64,000 nucleotides of DNA from Sphaerisporangium aureirubrum (GCF_042658925.1 NZ_JBHSRF010000014.1:80037-144036); one strand, 5' to 3'. Counted from the stretch's first letter, positions 34,979-44,705 are shown. The notes: generated by a model from the letters alone, not told the origin. A program made the numbers and translations.

Positions 34979-37408
34979 ATGACGGCTCTAGATCGGACAC
35001 CCGCGGCGGACGGGATCCTCCGCCCGTGGCAGGACCCGGCCCTACCCGTGGCCGACAGGGTCGAAGCACTCCTTGAGGAGATGACCCTTGAGGAGAAGGT
35101 CGCCCAGCTCGGCAGCCGGTGGGTCGGCAACGACATGCAGTCCGCCGAGTCCGGCCAGGTCGAAGACCCCGCCGGCCCCGACGAGGAGGACCCGGGCGCG
35201 CTGAACGTCGCCCCGATGCAGGACGTCTTCGCGGCCTCGGGTACGGTGCCTTTCGAGGAGTCGATCCGTCACGGGCTCGGCCACCTGACCCGGGTCTTCG
35301 GCAGCGTGCCGCTGACCGCGGCCGAGGGCGCGGCCGAGGTGGTGCGGTTGCAGCGTCAGGTCGTCGAGGCGTCCCGGCTCGGCATCCCCGCGCTGGTGCA
35401 CGAGGAGTGCCTGACCGGTTTCACCACGTACGGCGCGACCGTCTACCCCGCCGCCATCGCCTGGGGCGCGACGTTCGACCCCGAGCTGGTGGAGCGCATG
35501 GCCGCCGCCATCGGGCGTGACATGCGCGCCGTCGGGGCGCACCAGGGCCTGTCCCCGGTGCTGGACGTCGTGCGCGACTACCGCTGGGGCCGGGTCGAGG
35601 AGACCATGGGCGAGGATCCCTATCTCGTCTCCATGCTCGGCTCGGCGTACGTGCACGGCCTGGAGAGCGCCGGGGTCGTCGCGACCCTCAAGCACTTCGC
35701 CGGGTACTCCGCCTCCCGCGCGGCCCGCAACCACGGCCCCGTCCCGATGGGCCGCCGCGAGCTGATCGACATGATCCTGCCGCCGTTCGAGACGGCCGTC
35801 GTGCTGGGCGGCACCCGCTCGGTGATGAACTCCTACTCCGACGTGGACGGCGTCCCGGCCGTGGCCGACTCCTGGCTGCTGACCGAGGTGCTGCGCGGCG
35901 AGTGGGGCTTCACCGGGACCGTCGTGTCCGACTACTGGGCCGTCCCGTTCCTCGCGACGATGCACGGGGTCGCCCGGGACACCGACGACGCCGGCGTCCA
36001 GGCGCTCGCCGCGGGGGTCGACGTCGAGCTGCCCGACACCCTCGGCTTCGGCCCGCACCTGGTCGAGCGGGTGCGCGCGGGGGAGGTGCCCGAGTCCCTG
36101 GTGGACCGCGCGGCGCGCCGCCTGCTCGCCCAGAAGGTGGAGCTCGGCCTGCTCGACCCGGACTGGACGCCCGAGGGCTCGGTGGCCGAGGCCGGCGGCA
36201 CGGACCTGAACTCGCCGTCCAACCGCGCCCTGGCCCGCGAGATGGCCGAGCGCTCGGTCATCCTGCTCGACGCGGGCACCGCGCTGCCGCTGCTCGGGGA
36301 GGGCCGGGAGGCGCCGCGCCGCGTCGCCGTCGTCGGGCCGGTCGCCGACGACCCGCGCACCCTGATGGGGTGCTACGCCTTCCCCAACCACGTGCTGCCC
36401 CGCTACCCCGACCTCGGGCTCGGCGTGGACGCGCCCAGCGTGCTCGCCGCGCTGCGGGCGGAGCTGCCCGACTCCGAGATCACCTACGCGAAGGGCTGCG
36501 ACGTCCGCGAGCACGACCGCTCGGGCTTCGCTGCCGCCGCGGACGCCGCCCGCGCGGCCGACCTGTGCGTGGCCGTCGTGGGCGACCTCGCGGGGCTGTT
36601 CGGCCACGGCACCTCGGGTGAGGGCTGCGACGCCGACGATCTTCGCCTGCCGGGGGTACAGGCGGAGCTGCTGGCCGAGCTCGCGGCCACCGGCACTCCG
36701 GTCGTCGTGGTGGTCGTCTCCGGCCGCCCGTACGCGCTCGGCGAGGCGCACGCCTCGGCCGCCGGGCTCGTCCAGGCGTTCATGCCGGGCCAGGAGGGCG
36801 CGTCGGCGGTGGCGGGCGTGCTGTCCGGGCGGGTGCAGCCCGGGGGCAGGCTGCCCGTGCAGATTCCGCGCGGGCCGGGCGGCCAGCCGGGCACCTACCT
36901 TCAGCCGCCGCTCGGGGCCAACAGCCACGGCATCAGCAACCTCGACCCGACCCCGCTGTTCCCGTTCGGCTACGGCACCTCCTACACCACCTTCGAGGTC
37001 GGCGATCTGCGGATCAGCGACACCGAAGTCCCGACCGACGGCGAGTTCACCGTGACGGTCACGGTGCGCAACACCGGCGCCCGCGCCGGGGACGAGGTCG
37101 TCCAGCTGTACCTGCACGACGTGCTCGCCCAGGTCACCCGGCCGGTGCGGCAGCTCACCGGCTTCGCCCGGGTCCACCTGGAGCCGGGGGAGGGCAAGGA
37201 CGTGCGCTTCCAGGTGCACACCGACCGCACGGCCTTCGCCGGCCGGGACCTGCGGCGCGTCGTCGAGCCCGGGGACGTCGAGGTGCTCGTCGGCACCTCG
37301 GCGACCGATCTGCCCTGCCGCGGCACCGTACGGCTGACCGGCCCGCTGCGCGAGGCGGGACACGACCGTCGGCTCAGCACTCCCGTGGAGGTGAGCGCCG
37401 CCGGGTGA
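34979..37408 (+). CDS. glycoside hydrolase family 3 beta-glucosidase
   Basis: 809 residues from ATG 34979 with AAGGAG at 34964-34969. The GH3 N-domain carries LKHFAGYSASRAARN and the nucleophile Asp318 in GTVVSDYWAV. The C-domain and a terminal fibronectin-like domain (GARAGDEVVQLYLHDVLAQV, TRPVRQLTGFARVHL) follow. No signal peptide, so it acts in the cytoplasm on imported glycosides, consistent with the facing transporter. Exact specificity (beta-glucose, beta-xylose or other) cannot be read. Confidence 0.93.
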   Translation: MTALDRTPAADGILRPWQDPALPVADRVEALLEEMTLEEKVAQLGSRWVGNDMQSAESGQVEDPAGPDEEDPGALNVAPMQDVFAASGTVPFEESIRHGLGHLTRVFGSVPLTAAEGAAEVVRLQRQVVEASRLGIPALVHEECLTGFTTYGATVYPAAIAWGATFDPELVERMAAAIGRDMRAVGAHQGLSPVLDVVRDYRWGRVEETMGEDPYLVSMLGSAYVHGLESAGVVATLKHFAGYSASRAARNHGPVPMGRRELIDMILPPFETAVVLGGTRSVMNSYSDVDGVPAVADSWLLTEVLRGEWGFTGTVVSDYWAVPFLATMHGVARDTDDAGVQALAAGVDVELPDTLGFGPHLVERVRAGEVPESLVDRAARRLLAQKVELGLLDPDWTPEGSVAEAGGTDLNSPSNRALAREMAERSVILLDAGTALPLLGEGREAPRRVAVVGPVADDPRTLMGCYAFPNHVLPRYPDLGLGVDAPSVLAALRAELPDSEITYAKGCDVREHDRSGFAAAADAARAADLCVAVVGDLAGLFGHGTSGEGCDADDLRLPGVQAELLAELAATGTPVVVVVVSGRPYALGEAHASAAGLVQAFMPGQEGASAVAGVLSGRVQPGGRLPVQIPRGPGGQPGTYLQPPLGANSHGISNLDPTPLFPFGYGTSYTTFEVGDLRISDTEVPTDGEFTVTVTVRNTGARAGDEVVQLYLHDVLAQVTRPVRQLTGFARVHLEPGEGKDVRFQVHTDRTAFAGRDLRRVVEPGDVEVLVGTSATDLPCRGTVRLTGPLREAGHDRRLSTPVEVSAAG

Positions 37409-37418
37409 ATTGCCCGTG

Positions 37419-37456
37419 AAAAAGCCCGGCCGCCGTTATCGGCGGCCGGGCTTTTT
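37419..37456 (+). terminator. rho-independent terminator of the GH3 gene
   Basis: A perfect 17-bp stem: 37419-37435 (5 A then GCCCGGCCGCCG) with 37440-37456 (CGGCGGCCGGGC then 5 T), TTAT loop. The flanking A and T runs make it work in both directions. It begins 11 bp after the stop codon. Confidence 0.95.
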
Positions 37457-37826
37457 GCGTGTTATGGGCACTGTGCGCTCTGTGGGCTCTTTGGGAAGCA
37501 CTTCCGGGGAGCGCCCGGCGTTCCACCGTGCCGCTAATCGGCGGGGCCGGGACGTCCTCTCAGGCGGCGATACTCTTCCGAAACCGTCACTCCCGTAGAA
37601 CGGTCTCCAAGCGGAGATTCCGCGTGGATGGAGACGCGATGCGAGAAAAAGCGCCAGAACGGCGCTCGGGAATTCAGGCGGTGACCGGCGATCGCCGAGC
37701 CGTTTCCCGATGTGCCCTCCGTGTCCCCCGCGCCGTCCGCGAAACGACCTGTTCCACCGAATTGAAGCCGGAGACGCGGCCCGCGTGAGTTCCGCGCCCA
37801 GGAGCGAACTGACCAGGAGGTGCTGA
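37457..37826. other. non-coding stretch before the exporter operon
   Basis: About 370 bases. Short open frames occur on both strands but none resembles a protein. It must hold the promoter of the exporter genes. It marks a natural boundary between sugar metabolism and the biosynthetic cluster. Confidence 0.5.
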
Positions 37827-38990
37827 GTGATGTCCACCATTCCCACTCAGGTGAGAGAAGAACAGACGAACCGTGACGTGCCGCGACCGCCGCGGATACG
37901 GCGCCGGCGCCGGGGCCGTGCCGTCGTCGGCGGGCTTGTCCTCGTGGTGGTGGCCGCCGGCGGCGGCTTCGTGGCGAGCACCATGGCCGGTGGCGGCGGT
38001 GACAAGACCGGCACGGGCGAGAGCACCAACACCGCCCCCACGGCGCTGGCGGCCGTTGAGCAGAAGAAGCTGACCGCGCAGACACGGGTGAACGGCACCC
38101 TCGGCTACGCGGGCCTGTACGAGGTGGTCAACCGCGCCAGCGGGACGATCACCAGGTTGCCGGCCGTCGGGCAGGTGATCGGGCAGGGCCGGGTGCTGTA
38201 CCGGGTGGACGGCAAGCCCGTCATCCTTTTGCGCGGCGCGGCCGTCCCGGCGTACCGGTCGCTGTGGCGCACCATGAAGGGCGCGGACGTGCGGCAGCTC
38301 AACGCGGCGCTGGTCGCGCTCGGCTACGCGGACAAGGACGACCTGGACCCGAAGTCGCAGTACTTCGGCTGGTCCACCTACTACGCGATGCTGAAGCTGC
38401 AGAAGAAGTTCGGCCTGAGCAGGACCGGCGGCCTGGAGCTCGGCCAGGCGGTGTTCCTGCCCGCCAAGCAGATCAGGGTCACCAAGGTGAACGCCTCCTA
38501 CGGCGCCACCGCGCCGTCCGGTCCGATCATGGAGGCCAGCTCGACCGACCGGCACGTGACCGTCGCGCTGGAGACCTCGCAGGTCAGCGGGATCAAGGTG
38601 GGGGACAAGGTGACGGTGACGTTGCCGACCCTCAAGGAGACCCCCGGCCGGGTCGCCTCCATCGGCACGGTGGCCAAGAAGGCGACCTCGGGCTCGCCCA
38701 CCGTCGACGTCCGCATCAAGCTGTCGCGGCCGCGCGACACCGGGCGCCTGGACCAGGCCCCGGTGCAGGTGGCCATCGTCAGCGCCAGCGCCGACGACGT
38801 CCTCGCTGTGCCGGTGAACGCGCTGCTGGCCCTGGCCGGCGGCGGGTACGCGATCGAGGTCGTGCAGCCCGACAACACCCACAAGCTGTACCCGGTGACG
38901 CTCGGGCTGTTCGACGACAGCGCGGGCATGGTCGAGATCGAGGGCGCGGGCGTGACCGCGGGGCAGAAGATCGTGGTGCCCGCGGCATGA
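37827..38990 (+). CDS. periplasmic adaptor (membrane fusion) protein with peptidoglycan-binding domain
   Basis: 387 residues. The start is GTG 37827 or ATG 37830, with AGGAGG at 37815-37820. A basic N-terminus is followed by one membrane helix (AVVGGLVLVVVAAGGGFVAS) and a Gly/Thr linker. The PG_binding_1-like part reads WRTMKGADVRQLNAALVALG, GWSTYYAMLKLQKKFGL. The last part is the barrel and membrane-proximal domain of HlyD-like adaptors (DKVTVTLP, VAVPVNALLALAGGGYAIEV). It works with the next two genes as a MacB-type tripartite exporter adapted to a Gram-positive envelope. Confidence 0.85.
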   Translation: MMSTIPTQVREEQTNRDVPRPPRIRRRRRGRAVVGGLVLVVVAAGGGFVASTMAGGGGDKTGTGESTNTAPTALAAVEQKKLTAQTRVNGTLGYAGLYEVVNRASGTITRLPAVGQVIGQGRVLYRVDGKPVILLRGAAVPAYRSLWRTMKGADVRQLNAALVALGYADKDDLDPKSQYFGWSTYYAMLKLQKKFGLSRTGGLELGQAVFLPAKQIRVTKVNASYGATAPSGPIMEASSTDRHVTVALETSQVSGIKVGDKVTVTLPTLKETPGRVASIGTVAKKATSGSPTVDVRIKLSRPRDTGRLDQAPVQVAIVSASADDVLAVPVNALLALAGGGYAIEVVQPDNTHKLYPVTLGLFDDSAGMVEIEGAGVTAGQKIVVPAA

Positions 38991-39790
38991 GCGGGGACGT
39001 GCAGACGATGGGACACGTCCAGGCCGCCGGGCCGCCGGACACGCGCGAGCGTGTCCTGGAACTGGAGCACGTGTGGAAGGTCTACCCGGGCGCGACACCG
39101 GTCAAGGCGCTGAACGACGTCAGCTTCACCATCCGCCGCGGCGAGCTGGTGGCGATCGTGGGGCCGTCGGGTTCCGGCAAGTCGACCCTGCTGCACGTGA
39201 TGGGCACCCTGGACCGGCCCACCAAGGGCAGCGTGCGCATCGTGGAGTCCGACGTCGCGCTGATGTCGGACCGTGAGCTGGCCGAGCTGCGGGCCAGCCG
39301 CATCGGCTTCGTGTTCCAGCAGTTCTTCCTGGCCGAGTACAACAGCGCGCTGGAGAACGTCGCCGACGGGCTGCTGTACTCGGGGATCAGCCGCGCCGAC
39401 CGCCGCGAGGCGGCGGCCGAGGCACTGACGAAGGTGGGCCTGTCCCACCGGATGGACCACCGCCCGCCCCAGCTGTCGGGCGGCGAACGGCAGCGGGTGG
39501 CGATCGCCCGCGCCCTGATCGGCTCGCCGGACATCGTGCTGGCGGACGAGCCGACCGGAAACCTGGACAGCAACTCGGCCGCCGCCATCTTCGCCCTGCT
39601 CAGGGAGCTGCACAACGGCGGCGCGACCATCATCGTCATCACCCACGACCGGGAGCTGGCCGCGCGGCTGCCCCGCCGCATCGAGGTGCTCGACGGCAAG
39701 GTCGTCACCGACGTCGCCCAGGACACCGCGGGGCTGCTCGACCCCGAGGTTGCGCCCGGCTGGGCGGCCGACATGAGGGAGCACCGATGA
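38987..39790 (+). CDS. MacB/LolD-type ABC transporter ATPase
   Basis: 267 residues, ATGA overlap with both neighbours. Walker A GPSGSGKST, Q-loop FVFQQFFL, signature LSGGERQRVAIARAL, Walker B IVLADEPTGNLDSN, switch ITHDRELA. The TGNLD after Walker B is typical of MacB/LolD/FtsE-like ATPases. Partner of the FtsX-like permease downstream. Confidence 0.93.
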   Translation: MSGDVQTMGHVQAAGPPDTRERVLELEHVWKVYPGATPVKALNDVSFTIRRGELVAIVGPSGSGKSTLLHVMGTLDRPTKGSVRIVESDVALMSDRELAELRASRIGFVFQQFFLAEYNSALENVADGLLYSGISRADRREAAAEALTKVGLSHRMDHRPPQLSGGERQRVAIARALIGSPDIVLADEPTGNLDSNSAAAIFALLRELHNGGATIIVITHDRELAARLPRRIEVLDGKVVTDVAQDTAGLLDPEVAPGWAADMREHR

Positions 39791-40989
39791 GCGGCACCAT
39801 GACGATGACGTACCGGCTCCGGCCGTCCGACCTGGCCCGGGTGGCCAGCGTCGGGCTGCGCAGCCGCCGGATGCGCGCCGCGCTGTCCGCGCTCGGCATC
39901 GCCATCGGCGTGGCGGCCATGGTGGCGGTGCTGGGCCTGTCCGCGTCGTCGCAGGCGGGCCTGCTCGCCGAGATCGACCGGCTGGGCACCAACCTGCTGA
40001 CCGTCTCCAAGGGCACCACGCTGTTCGGCGACACCGCGGAGCTGCCCAAGGAGGCCCCCGGGATGATCTCCCGGATCGGCCCGGTGACGGAGGTGCAGTC
40101 GACCGGCTCCACCAAGGCCAGGGTGTACCGCAGCCCGCTGATCCCGGCGATCAACACCAACGGACTTACCGTGGCGGCGAGCAGCCTCGGCCTCCCCGCC
40201 GCGGTGAGCACCAGCGTCGCGCGCGGCAGGTTCCTGGACGCCGCCACGGCGGGGCAGCCGGTCGTCGTGCTCGGCTCGGCGGCGGCCCGGCGGCTCGGTA
40301 TCGACCGCATCTTCCCCGGGCAGCGGCTCTGGGTCGGCGGCCAGTGGTTCTACGTCAACGGGATCCTGCGGCCGGCCGCGCTGGCCCCCGAGATCGACAA
40401 CTCCGTGCTGGTCGGCTACGCGGCGGCGGAGAAGTACCTGGGGTTCAACGGCCACCCGTCCGTCGTGTACGTCCGCTCCGACACCGAGCAGGTCGGCGCG
40501 GTGCACGGGGTGCTGGCGGCCACCGCGAACCCGCGCAACCCCAACCAGGTCACGGTGAGCCAGCCGTCGGCCGCGCTGGTGGCGCGGGCCGCGGCCCAGT
40601 CGGCGCTGAACGGCCTGTTCCTCGGCCTCGGCGCGGTGGCGCTGCTGGTCGGCGGGATCGGCGTGGCCAACACGATGATCATCTCGGTGCTGGAGCGCCG
40701 CTCGGAGATCGGGCTGCGCCGGGCGCTCGGCGCGACCAAGGGGCACATCCGCATCCAGTTCCTGTCCGAGGCGGTCCTGCTGTCGTGCGTCGGCGGCGTG
40801 CTCGGGGTGGTCATCGGGGCGGCGGCCACCGCCGTGTACGCCACGGTGAAGGGCTGGGCGATCGTGGTCCCGGGCCTGGCCTGGGGCGGGGGACTGGTCG
40901 TGGCCATCCTGATCGGGGCGATCGCCGGGCTGCTGCCCGCGATCCGCGCCGCGCGGATGGCGCCGACCGAGGCCCTGCGCACCGTCTGA
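39787..40989 (+). CDS. MacB/FtsX-type ABC transporter permease
   Basis: 400 residues. One N-terminal helix (MRAALSALGIAIGVAAMVAV), a large periplasmic domain (about 50-270), and three C-terminal helices ending in RAARMAPTEALRTV, the classic MacB permease tail. SVLERRSEIGLRRALGATKG is the coupling helix. It is the last gene of the exporter operon. A role in exporting or resisting the cluster's peptide is plausible from position only. Confidence 0.93.
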   Translation: MSGTMTMTYRLRPSDLARVASVGLRSRRMRAALSALGIAIGVAAMVAVLGLSASSQAGLLAEIDRLGTNLLTVSKGTTLFGDTAELPKEAPGMISRIGPVTEVQSTGSTKARVYRSPLIPAINTNGLTVAASSLGLPAAVSTSVARGRFLDAATAGQPVVVLGSAAARRLGIDRIFPGQRLWVGGQWFYVNGILRPAALAPEIDNSVLVGYAAAEKYLGFNGHPSVVYVRSDTEQVGAVHGVLAATANPRNPNQVTVSQPSAALVARAAAQSALNGLFLGLGAVALLVGGIGVANTMIISVLERRSEIGLRRALGATKGHIRIQFLSEAVLLSCVGGVLGVVIGAAATAVYATVKGWAIVVPGLAWGGGLVVAILIGAIAGLLPAIRAARMAPTEALRTV

Positions 40990-40995
40990 CCCCGG

Positions 40996-41028
40996 TCCCG
41001 CGACCGGCTGCAGCGGCCGGTCGCGGGA
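40996..41028 (+). terminator. hairpin terminator after the exporter operon
   Basis: Perfect 13-bp arms, TCCCGCGACCGGC at 40996-41008 and GCCGGTCGCGGGA at 41016-41028, 7-nt loop, 6 bp after the permease stop. No T-run. Separates the exporter from the SARP gene. Confidence 0.75.
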
Positions 41029-41246
41029 ACCGGTGCGCACCGAACGGAAGTTCATCTATCTACGGGGGGCGGGTGGATGTCTCGGGACACGATCGTTCAC
41101 GGGGTCGCGCGGAAGTCCGTGTCTGGATTACGGGCATGACCGGATGCGACAATCCGGGCCTCAGTAATGAGGATCACCGTTCACGCCCGGCGCCCCAGGA
41201 GGAGGCCCGGGCGCCTGCGTTCATACGTGAGAGGGGAACGGCCACC

Positions 41247-42005
41247 GTGTACTTTTATGTGCTTGGCAATCTTGAGGTGAGATTTTCGGCCCGGAGGATT
41301 CCGATCACCGCGCCGAAACAGAGGGTGGTCCTGGCGACGCTCCTGCTCGACGCCAACAACGAGGTGCCGAGTGACCATCTGATCCGCTACATCTGGGACG
41401 GACGGCCGCCGGCCGCCGCGCAGACCACCTTGCAGTCGTACGTGTACCGGCTCCGTCGGCTGCTGCGGCCCGTCCGGGGTGTGGAGTTGCAGACGGGTTC
41501 GGACGGCTACGTGCTGAGTGTTGACCCGGGTGCCGTCGATCTTGAGGTGTTCCGGCAGCGGGCCGCGGAGGCGCGCGAGCTCGCGAAGCATTCTTTGGGT
41601 ACCGCCGTGGAAGCACTCAGAGGGGCGCTCGCGTTTTGGCGTGGAAACGCTCTCTCCGGAATTCCAGGTGAGTTGATCAGGCAGGAGGCCCGCTTCCTGG
41701 AGGGCGAGAGGATAGCGGTCTACGAAGAATTGTTCAACGCCGAAATCGAGCTGGGCAACCATCGCCAGATCATTCCTGAGTTGCAGAAACTCGTTTCGGC
41801 GAACCCGTTCCACGAGCTTTTACGAGCCCAGCTCATGCTGGTGCTCTACCGGTCCGGCAGGCAGGCGGACGCCCTGCACAACTACTCCGTTCTGCGGCGC
41901 AGGCTCCACGACGAGCTCGGCATCGAGCCCGGTCCCGATCTCCGTGAACTGCAAAAGGCCATCTTGGGACAGGTGCCGTCGACGAGGATCATGCTGCCGC
42001 ATTAG
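41247..42005 (+). CDS. SARP-family pathway regulator (AfsR/DnrI type)
   Basis: 252 residues from GTG 41247. An N-terminal OmpR-like winged helix (YFYVLGNLEVRFSARRIPIT, then PKQRVVLATLLLDANNEVPS and TLQSYVYRLRRLLRP) is followed by a bacterial transcriptional activation domain (LEVFRQRAAEARELAKHSLG, then NPFHELLRAQLMLVLYRSGR and DELGIEPGPDLRELQKAIL). The length, without an NTPase domain, fits a small SARP dedicated to one cluster. It lies just before the first StrR-type regulator. The start is tentative because the upstream frame is open. Confidence 0.88.
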   Translation: MYFYVLGNLEVRFSARRIPITAPKQRVVLATLLLDANNEVPSDHLIRYIWDGRPPAAAQTTLQSYVYRLRRLLRPVRGVELQTGSDGYVLSVDPGAVDLEVFRQRAAEARELAKHSLGTAVEALRGALAFWRGNALSGIPGELIRQEARFLEGERIAVYEELFNAEIELGNHRQIIPELQKLVSANPFHELLRAQLMLVLYRSGRQADALHNYSVLRRRLHDELGIEPGPDLRELQKAILGQVPSTRIMLPH

Positions 42006-42070
42006 CTCCAGCGAGACTCCAGCGAAATGCCAGTGAGATGCCAGCTGAATGATTACGTTCCTCACACGTC

Positions 42071-42099
42071 GTCCAAGTATCATCGCCCGAGTGTTGGCA
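42071..42099. promoter_or_regulatory. StrR/Bbr-type operator 1, upstream of the first ParB-fold regulator
   Basis: GTCCAA at 42071-42076, 17 bp, TTGGCA at 42094-42099. It matches the GTCCAR-N17-TTGGAC consensus known for StrR-family regulators of glycopeptide clusters, with the last two bases swapped. It lies 185 bp before the regulator start, so auto-activation or SARP/StrR cross-control is likely. Confidence 0.7.
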
Positions 42100-42283
42100 G
42101 TCTCTTGGTGGCCCAGTCAAAACCTGGGGTTAGGAGAAGATGAATTTAGCAGCTCCACACCCTCGGGGCGGTCGATTGGGGAGTTCGTTGATAAGGGGAA
42201 TGTTGCCGCCGGGATCATTGCGGCGGTGCGATCTGGGCCATCAGAACCATGAGGACCATGACATATGGGGGGGCAGGAGAACC

Positions 42284-43231
42284 ATGGACCATCAGGTGGT
42301 GGAAGTACCGGTCAGTGCCCTGTCGGTCGTCGGCTCGCCGCGGACGTCCGGCGCGGATCCAGAACACGTGGAGGCACTGGCGGCGATGGGGGAGGAATTC
42401 CCGCCGATCATCGTGCATCGAGCAACTATGCAGGTCATTGACGGTGTGCACCGGCTGGAGGTGGCCAAGCTCCAGGGCCGCAGGACCATCGCGGCGAAGT
42501 TCTTCGAAGGCGCCCCGGAGGACGCCTTCGTGCTGGCGGTTCAGTCGAACGCCGTGCACGGGCTGCCGCTGTCCCTCGCGGACAGGAAGCGGGCGGCCGA
42601 GCGCATCATCCGCACCCATCCGCAGTGGTCGGCCCGGCGGCTCGCCGCGACCGTGGGAGTCTCCCCGGGCACCGTCGCCGAGATCCGCAGGAAGATGTTC
42701 GGTGATCCGGGCGAAGGGGACGTCCGGGTCGGCCGGGACGGCAAGGTGCGCCCGATCAACGGGGCCGAGGGGCGGCGCATCGCCACCGAGCTGATCGTCG
42801 AGAAGCCGGAGCTGTCGCTGCGCCAGATCGCCCGTGCGGCGGGCGTGTCCCCCGAGACGGTCAGGAGCCTGCGCAACCGGTTGCGGCGGGCCGAATCCCC
42901 GGCCGGCGCGGAGCCCGGCTGGCCCGGGGGCACGGCCCCGGACGGGCAGTCCGGTCCGGTGGACCTCGCGGCCGGGCGCGGGCGCCGTCAGGACCGCGCC
43001 GCGGTCGTGCAGCGGCTGAAGGCCGACCCCGCGCTGCGCCTCAGCGTCACCGGCCGGGACCTGCTGCGGCTCCTGAACATCCACATGATCAGGACCGACG
43101 AGTGGGAGAGCCTCATCGAGAGCGTCCCGCCGCACTGCCGGGGCGCCGTGGCCCAGCTCGCGCGGGGGTGCGCCGAGATATGGGCGGAGTTCGCCACGCA
43201 GGTCGACGGGAGGATCGCCAGCACGGCGTAG
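42284..43231 (+). CDS. StrR/Bbr-type ParB-fold transcriptional activator (first copy)
   Basis: 315 residues from ATG 42284 with GCAGGAGA upstream. Residues 1-110 are a ParB/sulfiredoxin-like domain (FPPIIVHRATMQVIDGVHRL, then PEDAFVLAVQSNAVHGLPLS). Two HTH units follow (WSARRLAATVGVSPGTVAEI and LSLRQIARAAGVSPETVRSL), then a C-terminal helical domain. This is the plan of StrR, Bbr and Tei15*, cluster-specific activators. Operator 1 lies upstream and operator 2 in front of hmaS downstream. Confidence 0.9.
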   Translation: MDHQVVEVPVSALSVVGSPRTSGADPEHVEALAAMGEEFPPIIVHRATMQVIDGVHRLEVAKLQGRRTIAAKFFEGAPEDAFVLAVQSNAVHGLPLSLADRKRAAERIIRTHPQWSARRLAATVGVSPGTVAEIRRKMFGDPGEGDVRVGRDGKVRPINGAEGRRIATELIVEKPELSLRQIARAAGVSPETVRSLRNRLRRAESPAGAEPGWPGGTAPDGQSGPVDLAAGRGRRQDRAAVVQRLKADPALRLSVTGRDLLRLLNIHMIRTDEWESLIESVPPHCRGAVAQLARGCAEIWAEFATQVDGRIASTA

Positions 43232-43281
43232 GGGCCCCTACGTGATGCCTTCGTCACCCCGGCGCGACGTCGAGCGCCGCC

Positions 43282-43310
43282 GTCCAAGTGCCGGTATCGG
43301 CCGGTTGGAC
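43282..43310. promoter_or_regulatory. StrR/Bbr-type operator 2, upstream of hmaS
   Basis: GTCCAA at 43282-43287, exactly 17 bp, TTGGAC at 43305-43310: a perfect match to the StrR-family consensus. It ends 86 bp before the hmaS start, a normal activator distance. Confidence 0.85.
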
Positions 43311-43395
43311 GCCCGAGGGCATCGCATCGATCAGTTGACTCACCGCCATGCACGAACGCTCCACCACACAGAACGTGTCCAGGGAGGGCAATGCA

Positions 43396-44475
43396 ATGGA
43401 CATCACCTCGATCGACCATCTTGAGTTATACGTCGAGGACGGCGAGCGCACCGCCGTCCACCTGTGCGAGGCGTACGGCTTCACGGTGCACGGGCGCGGG
43501 GGCCCGGAGACCGGACTGACCGGGTGCCGCTCGACACTGTTGCGCCAGCGGGACATCGCCATTCTGGTCACCGAGGCGACAGACCCCGGCCACCGCGCCG
43601 CCGAGTACGTCCGGCGGCACGGCGACGGGGTCGCCGTCATCGGAGTGGCCGTCGCCGACGCCCGTGCCGCCTTCACCGAGGCCGTCGAGCGCGGCGCGCA
43701 CCCGGTGGCCCCGCCCGCCGCCCACGGGCCGCGGGGCGCCGCCGCCACGTTCGCCTCGGTGCACGGCTTCGGCGACGTGGAGCTCCGGTTCACCTCGCGC
43801 GACGCGCCCGGCACGCCGTTCGCGCCGGGCGTCGTCGGCGAGACCGGCGCCGCGGCGCCGCCCGGCGGCCTGCTGGAGGCCGTCGACCACCTCGCGGTCC
43901 TGGTGCCCGCCGGGGAGCTGGAGAAGACCGTCCGCCAATATCTCGAGGTCTTCGGCTTCACCCAGACCTTCGAGGAGCGCATCCAGGTCGGCAGGCAGGC
44001 CATGGACTCCAAGGTGGTGGCGAACGCGTCGGGCACCGTGACGTTCACCCTCATCGAGCCGGACACGACCCGCGACCCGGGCCAGATCGACGGCTTCCTC
44101 AAGGCGCACGGCGGGGCCGGCGTGCAGCACGTCGCGTTCCGCACCGGCGACATCACCGAGTCGGTGCGCAGCGTCTCGGCCGCCGGGGTGCGCTTCCTGG
44201 TGACGCCGCCGAGCTACTACGACGCGCTCGACGGCCGCCTCGGCGCGGTGGGTGTGCCGCTCGCGACCCTGCGGGAGCTGAACATCCTCGCCGACCGCGA
44301 CCACTGGGGCGTCATGCTCCAGATCTTCACCGAGTCCGACCACCCCCGGCGGACCCTGTTCTACGAGCTGATCGACCGGCGGGGGGCCCGGACGTTCGGC
44401 AGCAACAACATCAAGGCGCTGTACGAGGCGGTCGAGCGGCAGGGCGACTCCTCCGGACAGGCCCGCCGGACCTGA
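43396..44475 (+). CDS. hmaS: 4-hydroxymandelate synthase (HmaS)
   Basis: 359 residues from ATG 43396 with GGGAGGG 7 bp upstream. A two-domain VOC non-haem iron dioxygenase that converts 4-hydroxyphenylpyruvate to (S)-4-hydroxymandelate, the first step to 4-hydroxyphenylglycine (Hpg). The iron ligands fall at His165 (EAVDHLAVLV), His245 (GVQHVAFRTGD) and Glu324 (LFYELIDRRG). These are four residues beyond the known H161/H241/E320 of the Amycolatopsis enzyme as I remember it. The ending GSNNIKALYEAVE matches HmaS rather than the homologous HPPD. Controlled by operator 2. Confidence 0.95.
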   Translation: MDITSIDHLELYVEDGERTAVHLCEAYGFTVHGRGGPETGLTGCRSTLLRQRDIAILVTEATDPGHRAAEYVRRHGDGVAVIGVAVADARAAFTEAVERGAHPVAPPAAHGPRGAAATFASVHGFGDVELRFTSRDAPGTPFAPGVVGETGAAAPPGGLLEAVDHLAVLVPAGELEKTVRQYLEVFGFTQTFEERIQVGRQAMDSKVVANASGTVTFTLIEPDTTRDPGQIDGFLKAHGGAGVQHVAFRTGDITESVRSVSAAGVRFLVTPPSYYDALDGRLGAVGVPLATLRELNILADRDHWGVMLQIFTESDHPRRTLFYELIDRRGARTFGSNNIKALYEAVERQGDSSGQARRT

Positions 44476-44684
44476 GGTCGTCGACCTGACGCGACGACGA
44501 AGGCCGTGAGCCGGAGCCCATGCGGCTCCGCACGGCCCACCCACACCGGAATCCCGGGCTGGCGTGGCAGGGTGACACCCTCGCGGTCAGCACTGGTCCC
44601 GATCACGCGGCGGCCGTCCCACACGTCGGCCGCCATCTCCGGCCCGACACCACGGGCCGCCGCTGTGTCGGGGCGCTGCATTGT

Positions 44685-44705
44685 TCGTTCACGGTGCGTG
44701 AGCGA
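44685..44705. promoter_or_regulatory. inverted repeat upstream of the second StrR-type regulator
   Basis: TCGTTCACG at 44685-44693 and CGTGAGCGA at 44697-44705, one mismatch, 3-bp spacer. It does not match the GTCCAR-N17 consensus and so may bind another regulator, such as the SARP. Its position 66-86 bp upstream of the chosen start suits promoter control. Confidence 0.4.

Noticed and set aside
35042..37363. Long minus-strand ORF opposite the GH3 gene
   Set aside because: Antisense shadow rich in Gly/Arg/His/Val; GH3 motifs are all on the + strand.
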